Made by a program: the position numbers and the translations under genes
Notes under the pieces: generated by a model
Told to the model about the DNA's origin: nothing
Seen by the model: the letters and a program-made list of their open reading frames with translations, nothing else
Database searches by the model: none
Part shown: positions 9,707-17,047 of the stretch, one piece after another
Position numbering within the stretch: the stretch's first letter is position 1
Layout of the letters: each line of letters starts with the position of its first letter
Source of the DNA: SHZI01 sp038214295
GTDB lineage: Bacteria; Pseudomonadota; Gammaproteobacteria; Steroidobacterales; GCA-2729495
Direction of reading: 5' to 3'
NCBI GenBank assembly: GCA_038214295.1
Contig: JBBQSA010000009.1
Location: forward strand, 13,665-77,664
Length of the DNA: 64,000 nt

Positions 9707-10561
9707 ATGAAAATCCCCAAGGCCCTCCAGCCACTGATTGACGACGGCGTCATCGACGAGGTTCTCCGCCCGCTGAAGAGCGGCAAGGAGGCCTCGGTCT
9801 ACATCGTCCGCTCCCGCGACACCATCCGCTGCGCCAAGGTCTACAAGGACATGGGCCAGCGCAGCTTCCAGCAGCGCGTCACCTATCAGGAAGGCCGCCA
9901 GATCAAGGGCAGCCGGCAGGCGCGCGCCAGCGCCAAGAGCACCCGCTTCGGGCGCAAGGAGCAGGAGAACGCGTGGAAGAACGCGGAGGTCGACGCGCTC
10001 TACCAGCTGGCCGCCGCCGGCGTGCGAGTGCCCGAGCCCTACGGCTACTTCAACGGTGTGCTCATCATGGAGATGATCACCGACGCGGAGGGCTTTTCCG
10101 CGCCGGGCCTTGGCGATGTGGAACTGGCCCCCGTGCAGGCGCGGGAATTCCACGCCTTCCTGGTTGGCCAGATCGTGCGCATGCTCTGCGCCGGCCTCAT
10201 CCACGGCGACCTGTCCGAGTACAACGTGCTGGTGGGCCCGGATGGCCCCGTGATCATCGACCTGCCCCAGGTCGTGAGCGCCGCGGGCAACAACAACGCC
10301 CGCCGGATGCTGATCCGGGACGTGAACAACATCTCCGCAACCCTCGGCCGCTACGCGCCGGAACTGCTCGCCACCCGCTACGGCGAGGAAATGTGGGCGC
10401 TCTACGAGCAGGGCCTGCTGCTGCCGGAATCGCCGCTTACCGGCCTGTGGGTCAGCGATGAGACCGCGGCCGACGTGGAGGGCACGCTCCTCGCCATCGA
10501 CGACGCCCGGGAGGAGGCACTGCGCCGCCAGCTGGCGCGGGACGCCGCAAACGCGTTGTGA
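9707..10561 (+). CDS. RIO1-like Ser protein kinase (PA4780 type)
   Basis: A 284-residue RIO-type kinase resembling the stand-alone gammaproteobacterial PA4780-like group. Key residues: ATP-binding Lys44 ('RCAKVY'), the glycine-poor loop 'SGKEASVYIV', catalytic loop 'HGDLSEYN' with Asp168 and Asn173, and metal-binding Asp185 in 'IIDLPQ'. The basic segment at 60-85 is rich in Arg/Lys. Eukaryotic/archaeal RIO kinases act in ribosome maturation; the bacterial role is not established. The stop codon overlaps the GTG start of yceH in a GTGA arrangement, so the pair is translationally coupled. Confidence 0.92.
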   Translation: MKIPKALQPLIDDGVIDEVLRPLKSGKEASVYIVRSRDTIRCAKVYKDMGQRSFQQRVTYQEGRQIKGSRQARASAKSTRFGRKEQENAWKNAEVDALYQLAAAGVRVPEPYGYFNGVLIMEMITDAEGFSAPGLGDVELAPVQAREFHAFLVGQIVRMLCAGLIHGDLSEYNVLVGPDGPVIIDLPQVVSAAGNNNARRMLIRDVNNISATLGRYAPELLATRYGEEMWALYEQGLLLPESPLTGLWVSDETAADVEGTLLAIDDAREEALRRQLARDAANAL

Positions 10562-11232
10562 AGATCGCGCTGACCCCGCCGGAAGCACGGGTTATCGGCT
10601 GCCTGCTCGAGAAGGAGGTCACGACCCCGGAGCAGTACCCCCTGTCGATCAACGCGCTGACCAATGCCTGCAACCAGAAAAGCAACCGGGACCCGATACT
10701 CGCGCTGACCGAGGCTGCCGTCCAGCAGCTTGTCGATGGCCTGGTCAGGAAACACCTGGTCAGTGACCGCTCGGGCTACGGCTCCCGCGTGACCAAGTAC
10801 AAGCAGAGCCTCTGCAACTCGGAGTTCGGACTCCTCCGCTTCACCGAGCTGGAGCGGGCGATAGTCTGCGAACTCCTCGTCCGTGGACCCCAGAGCACCG
10901 GCGAGCTGCGCACCCGCTGCCAGCGCATGGCGACGATCGCCGATGTCGGCGCCGTAGAGACCGCGCTGCAATCCCTCGCGGAACACGCGCAGGGGCCCTT
11001 CGTGGCGCGGCTCCCCCGCCTCCCCGGCACCCGCGACACGCGCTACGGCCAACTGCTCACCGGCGAGTTCGAGGCGGCGGACACCGGCGCAGACCTTGCA
11101 GGGCCGGCCAGCCCGGCTCCGGCTCCGGCTTCGGCCCCGGAGCCGGGGCTGGCCGAAAGGGTCCGATTGCTGGAAACCCAGGTGTCGGTACTTCGGCAGG
11201 AAATGCTTGAACTCAGGAGTCGTCTGCCATGA
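10558..11232 (+). CDS. yceH: YceH family protein (DUF480)
   Basis: A 224-residue DUF480/YceH protein built of two winged-helix-like repeats; the opening 'LTPPEARVIGCLLEKEVTTP' and 'YPLSINALTNACNQKSNR' are diagnostic. The C-terminal ~25 residues look like a short coiled coil ('LAERVRLLETQVSVLRQEML'), preceded by an Ala/Pro linker. The start is GTG at 10558 within the previous gene's stop region, and its own stop overlaps the next start (ATGA at 11229), giving a three-gene coupled run. Its cellular role is not firmly established. Confidence 0.93.
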   Translation: MKIALTPPEARVIGCLLEKEVTTPEQYPLSINALTNACNQKSNRDPILALTEAAVQQLVDGLVRKHLVSDRSGYGSRVTKYKQSLCNSEFGLLRFTELERAIVCELLVRGPQSTGELRTRCQRMATIADVGAVETALQSLAEHAQGPFVARLPRLPGTRDTRYGQLLTGEFEAADTGADLAGPASPAPAPASAPEPGLAERVRLLETQVSVLRQEMLELRSRLP

Positions 11233-12875
11233 AGCGCTCGCCCGTCTCTGCCGCCGCCTCCATGATCCTGTTCTGTGCGGCACTCGCCCTGGGCGCCTGC
11301 GAGCGGCAGGAGCCCGGGCCGCCCGCGCCCGTCGCGCCTGTCACGCCCGACACTGCGACCGCCGAGCCCGTGACAGCCGCCAAGGCAGCGCCGGACCTCG
11401 CCGCGCTGCATGCCGACGTGCCGGGTATCGCCTGGTTCGACGGGAGCGTGGAGGCGGCCCTCGACGCGTCCAGGGCTGCCAACAAGCCGCTGATGCTCTT
11501 CTGGGGCGCCCAGTGGTGCCCGTCCTGCAAACAGCTGAAGGCCTCGGTGTTCACCCGGCCGGATTTCGTCGAGAAGTCGAAGCTGTTCGTGCCGGTCTAC
11601 CTGGACGGCGACCTGCCTGACGCCCAGAAGTGGGGCGACACCTTCGAGATCACCGGCTACCCCACCCTCCTGATCCTGAAACCCGACCGCACCGAGGTCA
11701 CCCGGCTGGCGGGCGGCATGGACCTGACGCTCTACGCGCAGGTACTGGACAGCGCCCTCGGTGACGTGCGGCCGGTGAGGGAAATCGTGGACCTGGCCGC
11801 GGACGGCAAAGAGCTGCTGGCCGCGGACGACTGTCGCCGCCTTGCCTACCACGCGTTTGGTCTGGAGGACGATGCGGTCTTCGCGGCAAGCCGGCTGGCC
11901 AGCGCCTTCGAAGGCGCGGCCGCGCGCTGCCCGGCCAACCTGGTCCGGGAGCGCGCGCGCTTCACCATCCTGGCGGCCGGTGCCGTCGGCACGATGGAAT
12001 CCGCAGCCGCTGCGGGCGGCAACCCGCACGCCGTCGCTGCCGCCGCGACCCCGGCACCGAGCGTCCGCTACCAGCAGCTGATCGGCGCCGTGCATGCGCT
12101 GCTGACGGACCGGGAGACGGCGCTTGCCAATCTCGACGCGCTTGCCGGCCTTGGCAGCGGCTTCTTCGCGGCGGCGCGCGTTGCCACCCCGGAGCTCACC
12201 CGCACGCTCGGCGACCGCTGGACCGCGCTCGCCGATGCAGCCGCCATCGATCCGCGCTACTCGCCCGGCGACCAGCTGAACGCCGAGCGCATGAAAGTGG
12301 CTGCCGCCCGGGGCCTTTCCGCCGACGGCACGGTGCCAACGGCAATCGCCGGCGCAGCCCTGAAGCGCTCCGACGAGATGCTGGCCAGCGAACACACGCC
12401 CTACGACCGGGCGGGCATCATCGTCACGGCCCTCGACCTGTACCTGGACCTGAACGACCAGACCCGCATGCGGGCGCTGCTCGAGCAGGAAGTGGCGACG
12501 TCGAAAACGCCCTATTACTACCTGGCGCACCTGGCCGAGGTGGAGGAACTCGCGGGCAACAAGGCGCGGGCGGTCGAGCTGCTCGCGCAGGCCTACGATG
12601 GCGCCCGGGGCCCGGCGTCCCGCTTCCAGTGGGGCTACAACTACGTCAATGGCCTGCTCCGGATGCAGCCCGAGAATGCAGCTGTCATCGAGCGGGCAGG
12701 TCTGAAAGTGTTCGGTGAACTGGCCGGTGCCGACAGCATTCACCGGCGGACCCGCATCCGCCTGGAGAAGCTCGAGGCGGCGCTCGGCAGGTGGAACACC
12801 ACGCCGGAACGCGCGGCCGTGGTGGCGAAACTGAACGAGACACTGGTAGCCACGAAATCCAGGGGCGCCAGCTGA
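11229..12875 (+). CDS. Thioredoxin-fold lipoprotein
   Basis: A 548-residue predicted lipoprotein: a signal peptide ends in the lipobox LGAC with Cys24. Residues ~65-180 form a thioredoxin domain with the redox motif Cys97-Pro-Ser-Cys100 ('WCPSCKQL') and the cis-Pro region 'ITGYPTLLIL'. The remaining ~360 residues are alpha-helical, Ala-rich and TPR-like, and not assigned to a named family. It is likely an envelope thiol reductase or disulfide exchange protein, inferred from the CxxC and the anchor. It is coupled to yceH by an ATGA overlap and followed 20 bases later by the GST gene. Confidence 0.85.
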   Translation: MKRSPVSAAASMILFCAALALGACERQEPGPPAPVAPVTPDTATAEPVTAAKAAPDLAALHADVPGIAWFDGSVEAALDASRAANKPLMLFWGAQWCPSCKQLKASVFTRPDFVEKSKLFVPVYLDGDLPDAQKWGDTFEITGYPTLLILKPDRTEVTRLAGGMDLTLYAQVLDSALGDVRPVREIVDLAADGKELLAADDCRRLAYHAFGLEDDAVFAASRLASAFEGAAARCPANLVRERARFTILAAGAVGTMESAAAAGGNPHAVAAAATPAPSVRYQQLIGAVHALLTDRETALANLDALAGLGSGFFAAARVATPELTRTLGDRWTALADAAAIDPRYSPGDQLNAERMKVAAARGLSADGTVPTAIAGAALKRSDEMLASEHTPYDRAGIIVTALDLYLDLNDQTRMRALLEQEVATSKTPYYYLAHLAEVEELAGNKARAVELLAQAYDGARGPASRFQWGYNYVNGLLRMQPENAAVIERAGLKVFGELAGADSIHRRTRIRLEKLEAALGRWNTTPERAAVVAKLNETLVATKSRGAS

Positions 12876-12895
12876 ACCGCAGCAGCCTGGCCGCC

Positions 12896-13525
12896 ATGCG
12901 ACTCTTCGATTTCGAGCGGGCGCCGAACCCGCGCCGCGTGCGCATCTTCCTCGCGGAGAAGCAGCTGCGCGTGCCCCGGATCCCCGTGAACCTGTACCGG
13001 ATGGAACAGCTGTCGCCGGAATTCCTGGCGATCAATCCCGGTGGCACCGTGCCCGTCCTCGAGACCGAGGACGGCACCTACCTCAGCGAGTGCCTGGCGA
13101 TCTGCCGCTACCTGGAACGCCTGCAGCCGGAGCCGGCACTCTTCGGCACCACGCCCCGCCAGGAGGCACTGACCCTGATGTGGAACGGCATCGTGGAGCA
13201 GGACGGCCTGCCCGCCATCGCCGAGGTGCTGCGCAACCTGTCCCCCGGCTTCCGGGACCACGTGCTCCCGGGGCCTGTCCCCTACCCCCAGATTCCTGCG
13301 CTCGTCGAGCGTGGCCGGCGCCGCGCGGAACAGTTCTTCGACCGGGTGGAGCAGCAGCTGCTGCGGCACCAGCACCTGGCTGGCGGGGACTACTCCTTCG
13401 CCGACATCAGCCTGCTCGTGACCGTCGACTTTGCGGGCTGGGTGGATATCCGCCCGGGCCAGACGCGGCCAGCGCTGGACCGCTGGCACCAGCGTGTGGC
13501 GGAACGGCCGGGCAGCGGGGCCTGA
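12896..13525 (+). CDS. Glutathione S-transferase family protein
   Basis: A 209-residue GST: an N-terminal thioredoxin-like domain with 'NPRRVRIFLAEKQL' and the glutathione-binding 'GGTVPVLETEDGTYLSECLAI', then an all-helical C-terminal domain containing 'YSFADISLLVTVDFA', the usual N-capping region. I take ATG 12896 as start because the preceding in-frame codons overlap the upstream CDS and do not look like GST. The gene is the last of the RIO-yceH-thioredoxin run. The likely role is glutathione conjugation or reduction of an electrophile. Confidence 0.9.
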   Translation: MRLFDFERAPNPRRVRIFLAEKQLRVPRIPVNLYRMEQLSPEFLAINPGGTVPVLETEDGTYLSECLAICRYLERLQPEPALFGTTPRQEALTLMWNGIVEQDGLPAIAEVLRNLSPGFRDHVLPGPVPYPQIPALVERGRRRAEQFFDRVEQQLLRHQHLAGGDYSFADISLLVTVDFAGWVDIRPGQTRPALDRWHQRVAERPGSGA

Positions 13526-13544
13526 ACTGCGGGGCCAACAGGCC

Positions 13545-13812
13545 TAGTGCCGGAGAAGGTCGGCCGTGGCGTAAAGCCCGTACCGCTCGAATACCCGTTC
13601 CACTTCGCGAATGATCGGGGCGCGCCTTCCGGGGACATGTCGCGATCGCCCGCCTGCAAGCATTCCACGTGGATCAGCGTCGCGTCATCGAAGATGACCA
13701 GGACGGTGGCCCGTGGCTCGCCGGTCCAGCGGAAGAAACATGCCAGGACCGGATCGACTGCAGTGGCGTGGGCCAGTTGCCAAAGCCTGACCGGGTTTGG
13801 CGGAAAGCGCAT
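13545..13812 (-). pseudogene. Probable frameshifted small gene, family unknown
   Basis: On the minus strand, 13812 down to about 13640 reads as a natural protein from a Met ('MRFPPNPVRLWQLAHA', then 'CFFRWTGEPRATVLVIFDD'). Around 13625-13645 codon quality (G/C third positions) moves to another frame, which reads 'APIIREVERVFERYGLYATA' and stops at TAG 13545. The two halves together would make a protein of about 88 residues. This looks like a single indel in an intact small gene, or a sequencing error. I do not recognise the family. It is convergent with the GST gene. Confidence 0.4.
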
Positions 13813-13902
13813 CGCCCGTTTGGGTGATGTCCCGATGGCGACTGATTTCTGCTCCCTCCACCGTCCAACCACCGGTTGCCACGACAATGCCGGAGATCAC
13901 CG

Positions 13903-14205
13903 ATGGGCAAGGACACAAAGGCACCCCCGCCGCGTACCGGCTGGCGCGACACGCACCCGGGGCTGCTGCTCCGGATTGCCAACGGGGGCCGCTGCTCACC
14001 CGCGCTCCTACTGGCCGCGGTCGCCAGCGCGGCATGGCTTGCCTGGATGGCCATCGCTGGCGCCCGCCTCGAGGAGCTGCGCGAAGTCGGCGCCTTCCTC
14101 GCCGGAGTGATGCTGCTGTGGGCTCTCAGCCGGCACGACGCGGATCTCGCCCGCCTGGGCGGGATGGTGGCCGCAGCAGGTTTTTTGTACCTCGTGCTGG
14201 TCTAG
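13903..14205 (+). CDS. Small membrane protein, unknown function
   Basis: A 100-residue protein with a basic N-terminus ('MGKDTKAPPPRTGWRD') and three hydrophobic segments: 'LLLAAVASAAWLAWMAIAG', 'VGAFLAGVMLLWALS' and 'MVAAAGFLYLVLV' at the very C-terminus. The start at 13903 has a GGAGA site 8 bases upstream; a Met 27 bases earlier lacks one. I do not recognise a family. It stands alone between the frameshifted remnant and gdhA. Confidence 0.6.
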   Translation: MGKDTKAPPPRTGWRDTHPGLLLRIANGGRCSPALLLAAVASAAWLAWMAIAGARLEELREVGAFLAGVMLLWALSRHDADLARLGGMVAAAGFLYLVLV

Positions 14206-14372
14206 CGATCCGGGAGGCGCACCCTGACCACGGACGCGAATCCCACTACAGGCAGGCATTGCTCCGGAACTAGACCCCGTCCAGCACCAGCAGTTGAAAA
14301 TGGATGTTCAGGTTCAGCCTCCTGCCCCGCCGCACGCTGGCCGGCGCTGCCTGCGAGTCCAGCCGGGCGGCC

Positions 14373-14378
14373 TATACT
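14373..14378 (+). promoter_or_regulatory. Possible -10 element of gdhA
   Basis: TATACT in an otherwise GC-rich 219-base gap, 46 bases before the gdhA start. No convincing -35 lies at the right spacing. The rest of the gap 14206-14424 shows nothing else recognisable. Confidence 0.3.
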
Positions 14379-14424
14379 CAGTACTCGTGGCGGGTATTTC
14401 TTGCTCCGTACACAGGGAGTTCGT

Positions 14425-15783
14425 ATGGCTGTTTCAGATCACGTGGACCTGGCGCGCTTTATTGAAGGTGTCCGGAAACGTAACCCGGGCCAGGACGAGT
14501 TCGTCCAGGCGGTGCAGGAAGTTGCGGAAGACGTCTTCGATTTCATTCGCGACAAGGAGGACTACCACAAGTACCAGATTCTGAGGCGAATTGCTGAACC
14601 GGATCGCGTCATCAGTTTTCGCGTGTGCTGGGAAGACGACAGTGGCAATATCCGCGTGCAGCGGGGCTGGCGGGTACAAAACAATAACTCGATCGGTCCT
14701 TACAAGGGCGGCATTCGTTTCCATCCCAGCGTTACGGAAAGCATTCTCAAGTTCCTGGCCTTTGAGCAGACATTCAAGAACAGCCTCACCGGGTTGCCCA
14801 TGGGCGGGGGAAAGGGCGGGGCGAATTTCAATCCAAAGGGGAAGTCCGACCACGAGGTAATGCGATTCTGCCAGTCGTTCATGACTGAACTCTACCGGCA
14901 CGTCGGTGCCGACATTGATGTGCCTGCCGGCGATATCGGGGTGGGTGGCCGCGAAATCGGCTACATGTTCGGGCAGTACAAGCGCATCACCAATCAGTTC
15001 AGCGGCGTCCTCACCGGCAAGGGGCTGGAGTATGGCGGCAGCCTGATTCGCACCGAGGCCACCGGCTATGGTGCGGTCTACTTCCTGCAAAACATGGTTG
15101 AACGCCTTGGGCAGGGCATTAGCGGCAAGAGTGCTGTGATTTCCGGGTCCGGCAATGTGGCGACTCACGCCGCAGAAAAAATTACGCAGCTCGGCGGCCG
15201 CGTCCTGACCTTGTCGGACTCCGAGGGATTCATACACGATCCCGACGGCATCGGTCAGGAGAAGATCAACTGGGTCAAGGCCCACAAGACCAGGCGCCGG
15301 GGTCGCATTGCCGACTACGCAAGGGAATTCAGCAGGGCGACATTCCATGCGGGTAAACGCCCGTGGGGAGTCAAGTGCGATTTCGCGCTACCGTGCGCAA
15401 CTCAGAACGAACTGAACGGTGCCGAGGCAAGGATGCTGGTGGCCAACGGGTGCATCGCGGTTTCCGAGGGCGCCAACATGCCCACCGATCTTGAGGGTGT
15501 GCACGTATTCAAGGCGGCCAAGATTCTCTATGCCCCGGGAAAGGCAGCGAATGCAGGCGGTGTAGCGGTCTCAGGTCTGGAGATGAGCCAGAATTCGGCG
15601 CGCATTTCGTGGAAGGAGGCCGACGTACAGGCAATGCTGATCGACATCATGAAGGGTATCCACGATCGCTGCGCTGATTACGGCAGTGTGGCTGGCGGCA
15701 AGCACATCGACTACGTGAAGGGCGCCAACATTGCGGGTTTCAAGAAAGTTGCGGACGCGATGCTTGCCTATGGAGTCGTCTAG
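14425..15783 (+). CDS. gdhA: NADP-type glutamate dehydrogenase
   Basis: A 452-residue hexameric-type glutamate dehydrogenase, which makes glutamate from 2-oxoglutarate and ammonia. The signature 'LPMGGGKGGANFNPKGKSD' around residues 121-139 holds the catalytic lysines; 'SGSGNVATHAAEKI' is the dinucleotide-binding motif. 'VSEGANMPTDLEG' is also conserved. The length matches the ~450-residue small GDH class. ATG 14425 has an AGGGAG site; an in-frame TTG at 14401 is less likely. Base use is visibly less GC-rich at third positions (e.g. GAT, ATT, TTT codons) than in neighbours, which hints at high expression or a different origin. Confidence 0.95.
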   Translation: MAVSDHVDLARFIEGVRKRNPGQDEFVQAVQEVAEDVFDFIRDKEDYHKYQILRRIAEPDRVISFRVCWEDDSGNIRVQRGWRVQNNNSIGPYKGGIRFHPSVTESILKFLAFEQTFKNSLTGLPMGGGKGGANFNPKGKSDHEVMRFCQSFMTELYRHVGADIDVPAGDIGVGGREIGYMFGQYKRITNQFSGVLTGKGLEYGGSLIRTEATGYGAVYFLQNMVERLGQGISGKSAVISGSGNVATHAAEKITQLGGRVLTLSDSEGFIHDPDGIGQEKINWVKAHKTRRRGRIADYAREFSRATFHAGKRPWGVKCDFALPCATQNELNGAEARMLVANGCIAVSEGANMPTDLEGVHVFKAAKILYAPGKAANAGGVAVSGLEMSQNSARISWKEADVQAMLIDIMKGIHDRCADYGSVAGGKHIDYVKGANIAGFKKVADAMLAYGVV

Positions 15784-15904
15784 CCATACACAAACTCGCC
15801 CGGTTTCCCGCAGATTCCACTGGCTCTACCTGGCCTGCAGGAATCCTACAATACATTGATTAATTTAGACTTTATCGACGTCCTTGGACATCCTCAGCCC
15901 TAGA

Positions 15905-15929
15905 GTTACACAGTGATACAAAGTGTTAC
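15905..15929 (+). promoter_or_regulatory. Three imperfect direct repeats upstream of the 37-codon gene
   Basis: GTTACACA (15905), GTGATACA (15913) and AAGTGTTAC (15921) follow each other without gaps, about 80 bases before the small membrane peptide gene. The preceding 15840-15880 is unusually AT-rich. This could be an operator or activator site; no regulator is known. Nothing else is evident in 15784-16007. Confidence 0.3.
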
Positions 15930-16007
15930 CCCCCCGAAAGGAACCCCTGGCGCGACAGGCCTAAGCTCTCAACCATCGAGATTGACCCCGGTTTAGAGGA
16001 GAAGCCC

Positions 16008-16121
16008 ATGAACACCGAAACCCGCGACAGCTTCAGCATGATGTACGAGTTCGGCGACCTGCTGCTGGCCGTGATCGCCCTAGCGATCCCCCTGGTGGCC
16101 CTGCCGCTCTACCTGCTGTGA
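16008..16121 (+). CDS. 37-residue single-helix membrane peptide
   Basis: A short gene missed by length cut-offs. ATG 16008 follows a strong GAGGAG site 8 bases upstream. The peptide begins 'MNTETRDSFSMMYEFGD' and ends in one continuous hydrophobic segment 'LLLAVIALAIPLVALPLYLL'. Codon choice is typical of the genome (CTG, GTG, GCC). It is followed by a classic intrinsic terminator at 16224-16263, so it appears to be its own transcription unit. Small membrane peptides of this type often modulate a larger membrane complex; the partner here is unknown. Confidence 0.7.
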   Translation: MNTETRDSFSMMYEFGDLLLAVIALAIPLVALPLYLL

Positions 16122-16223
16122 ACCTGCTCTGAGAGGAGACCTGTTTTAAGGAAAGGTTGCCCGGAGTTCGCCAGCTCGCCTACCCCCTCCCCCCCAAGGC
16201 ACTGACGACCCGGGAGCCTCCAG

Positions 16224-16263
16224 CCCGCCACTTCGCCCCCCCGGAGTTGGCGGGTCTTTTTTT
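16224..16263 (+). terminator. Intrinsic terminator after the small membrane peptide gene
   Basis: Perfect 7-base stem CCCGCCA (16224-16230) / TGGCGGG (16248-16254), then TC and a run of seven T. Best rho-independent terminator in the window. It also lies just beyond the 3' end of the convergent gene at 16269. Confidence 0.85.
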
Positions 16264-16268
16264 GCCCG

Positions 16269-17039
16269 CTATTTGCCCGCCCGGGACTCCGGAGTTGGCG
16301 CTTGCGGCGGCGGCCAGCTGAGCGACTCGTCCCGCACGTGGAAGGTCCTGCCAAGGCAGGCGGTATTGCCGAGGCAGCCCACCGTGAGTTCAGCCAGGTC
16401 AGCCCGGGTCATCGGGCCGATCACCCCGTCGTCTTCCGTCAGCACCGCCTTGCCCGTGGCCAGGGTGCCGCCGGGATACAGGCGCGTGTTGCGGATGATC
16501 GTCCAGGGCACGCCACTCCCGCGCACGATGTCCTCGCCCACGCCCTGGTCCTTCAGTCGGTCCAGCAGGCCGGGCACCTTCTCCCAGCCGAGGCCGGGGA
16601 ACTTCGCCGCATTCCGCCCGGCGCCCACCGCGCCCTCATGGATGATCTGCTCCACGCCCCCGGCCTTTGCCTGCGCAGTGACCGCGGGCAGGAATTTCTC
16701 ATAGAAGTGGCTGTCGCCGGTTTCCACCCGCACCGCGACAATGACGTACTGGAAGCGCCGGCCGGCGAAGGCGGCCGCCACGTCGGGTTTGTTCAGCAGG
16801 TCGCCTTCAACGTACTTCACGGGCAACCCGTCGAGCCGGCCGCGCGACGAGCCCGGGCGAGTGAACACGGTCACCGCGTCGCCCCGGTCTACCAGGCGCC
16901 GGACGATCTCGGCGCCGAGCTGACCGGTGCCGCCGAGCACGAGGACTTCCCGGGGGACCGCGCCGGCACCGGCGCCACTCGCCAGCACAAGCAGGCTGGC
17001 CAGGCTGTGGCCGACAAACCGACGCCAAATGGTTTTCAT
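16269..17039 (-). CDS. Exported NAD(P)-binding NmrA-like oxidoreductase
   Basis: A 256-residue Rossmann protein of the atypical SDR/NmrA type: cofactor loop 'LGGTGQLGAEI', 'YVEGDLLNKPDVAAAF', then 'IIRNTRLYPGG'. It has no YxxxK. Unusually, the first ~27 residues ('FVGHSLASLLVLASGAGAGA') look like a Sec signal peptide preceding the Rossmann strand, so this copy may be exported. A paralogue without leader lies at 49556-50233. It is the last gene after tamA-tamB on this strand, 8 bases downstream of tamB, so it may be cotranscribed. Confidence 0.82.
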   Translation of the reverse strand: MKTIWRRFVGHSLASLLVLASGAGAGAVPREVLVLGGTGQLGAEIVRRLVDRGDAVTVFTRPGSSRGRLDGLPVKYVEGDLLNKPDVAAAFAGRRFQYVIVAVRVETGDSHFYEKFLPAVTAQAKAGGVEQIIHEGAVGAGRNAAKFPGLGWEKVPGLLDRLKDQGVGEDIVRGSGVPWTIIRNTRLYPGGTLATGKAVLTEDDGVIGPMTRADLAELTVGCLGNTACLGRTFHVRDESLSWPPPQAPTPESRAGK

Positions 17040-17047
17040 AGGCTTTC

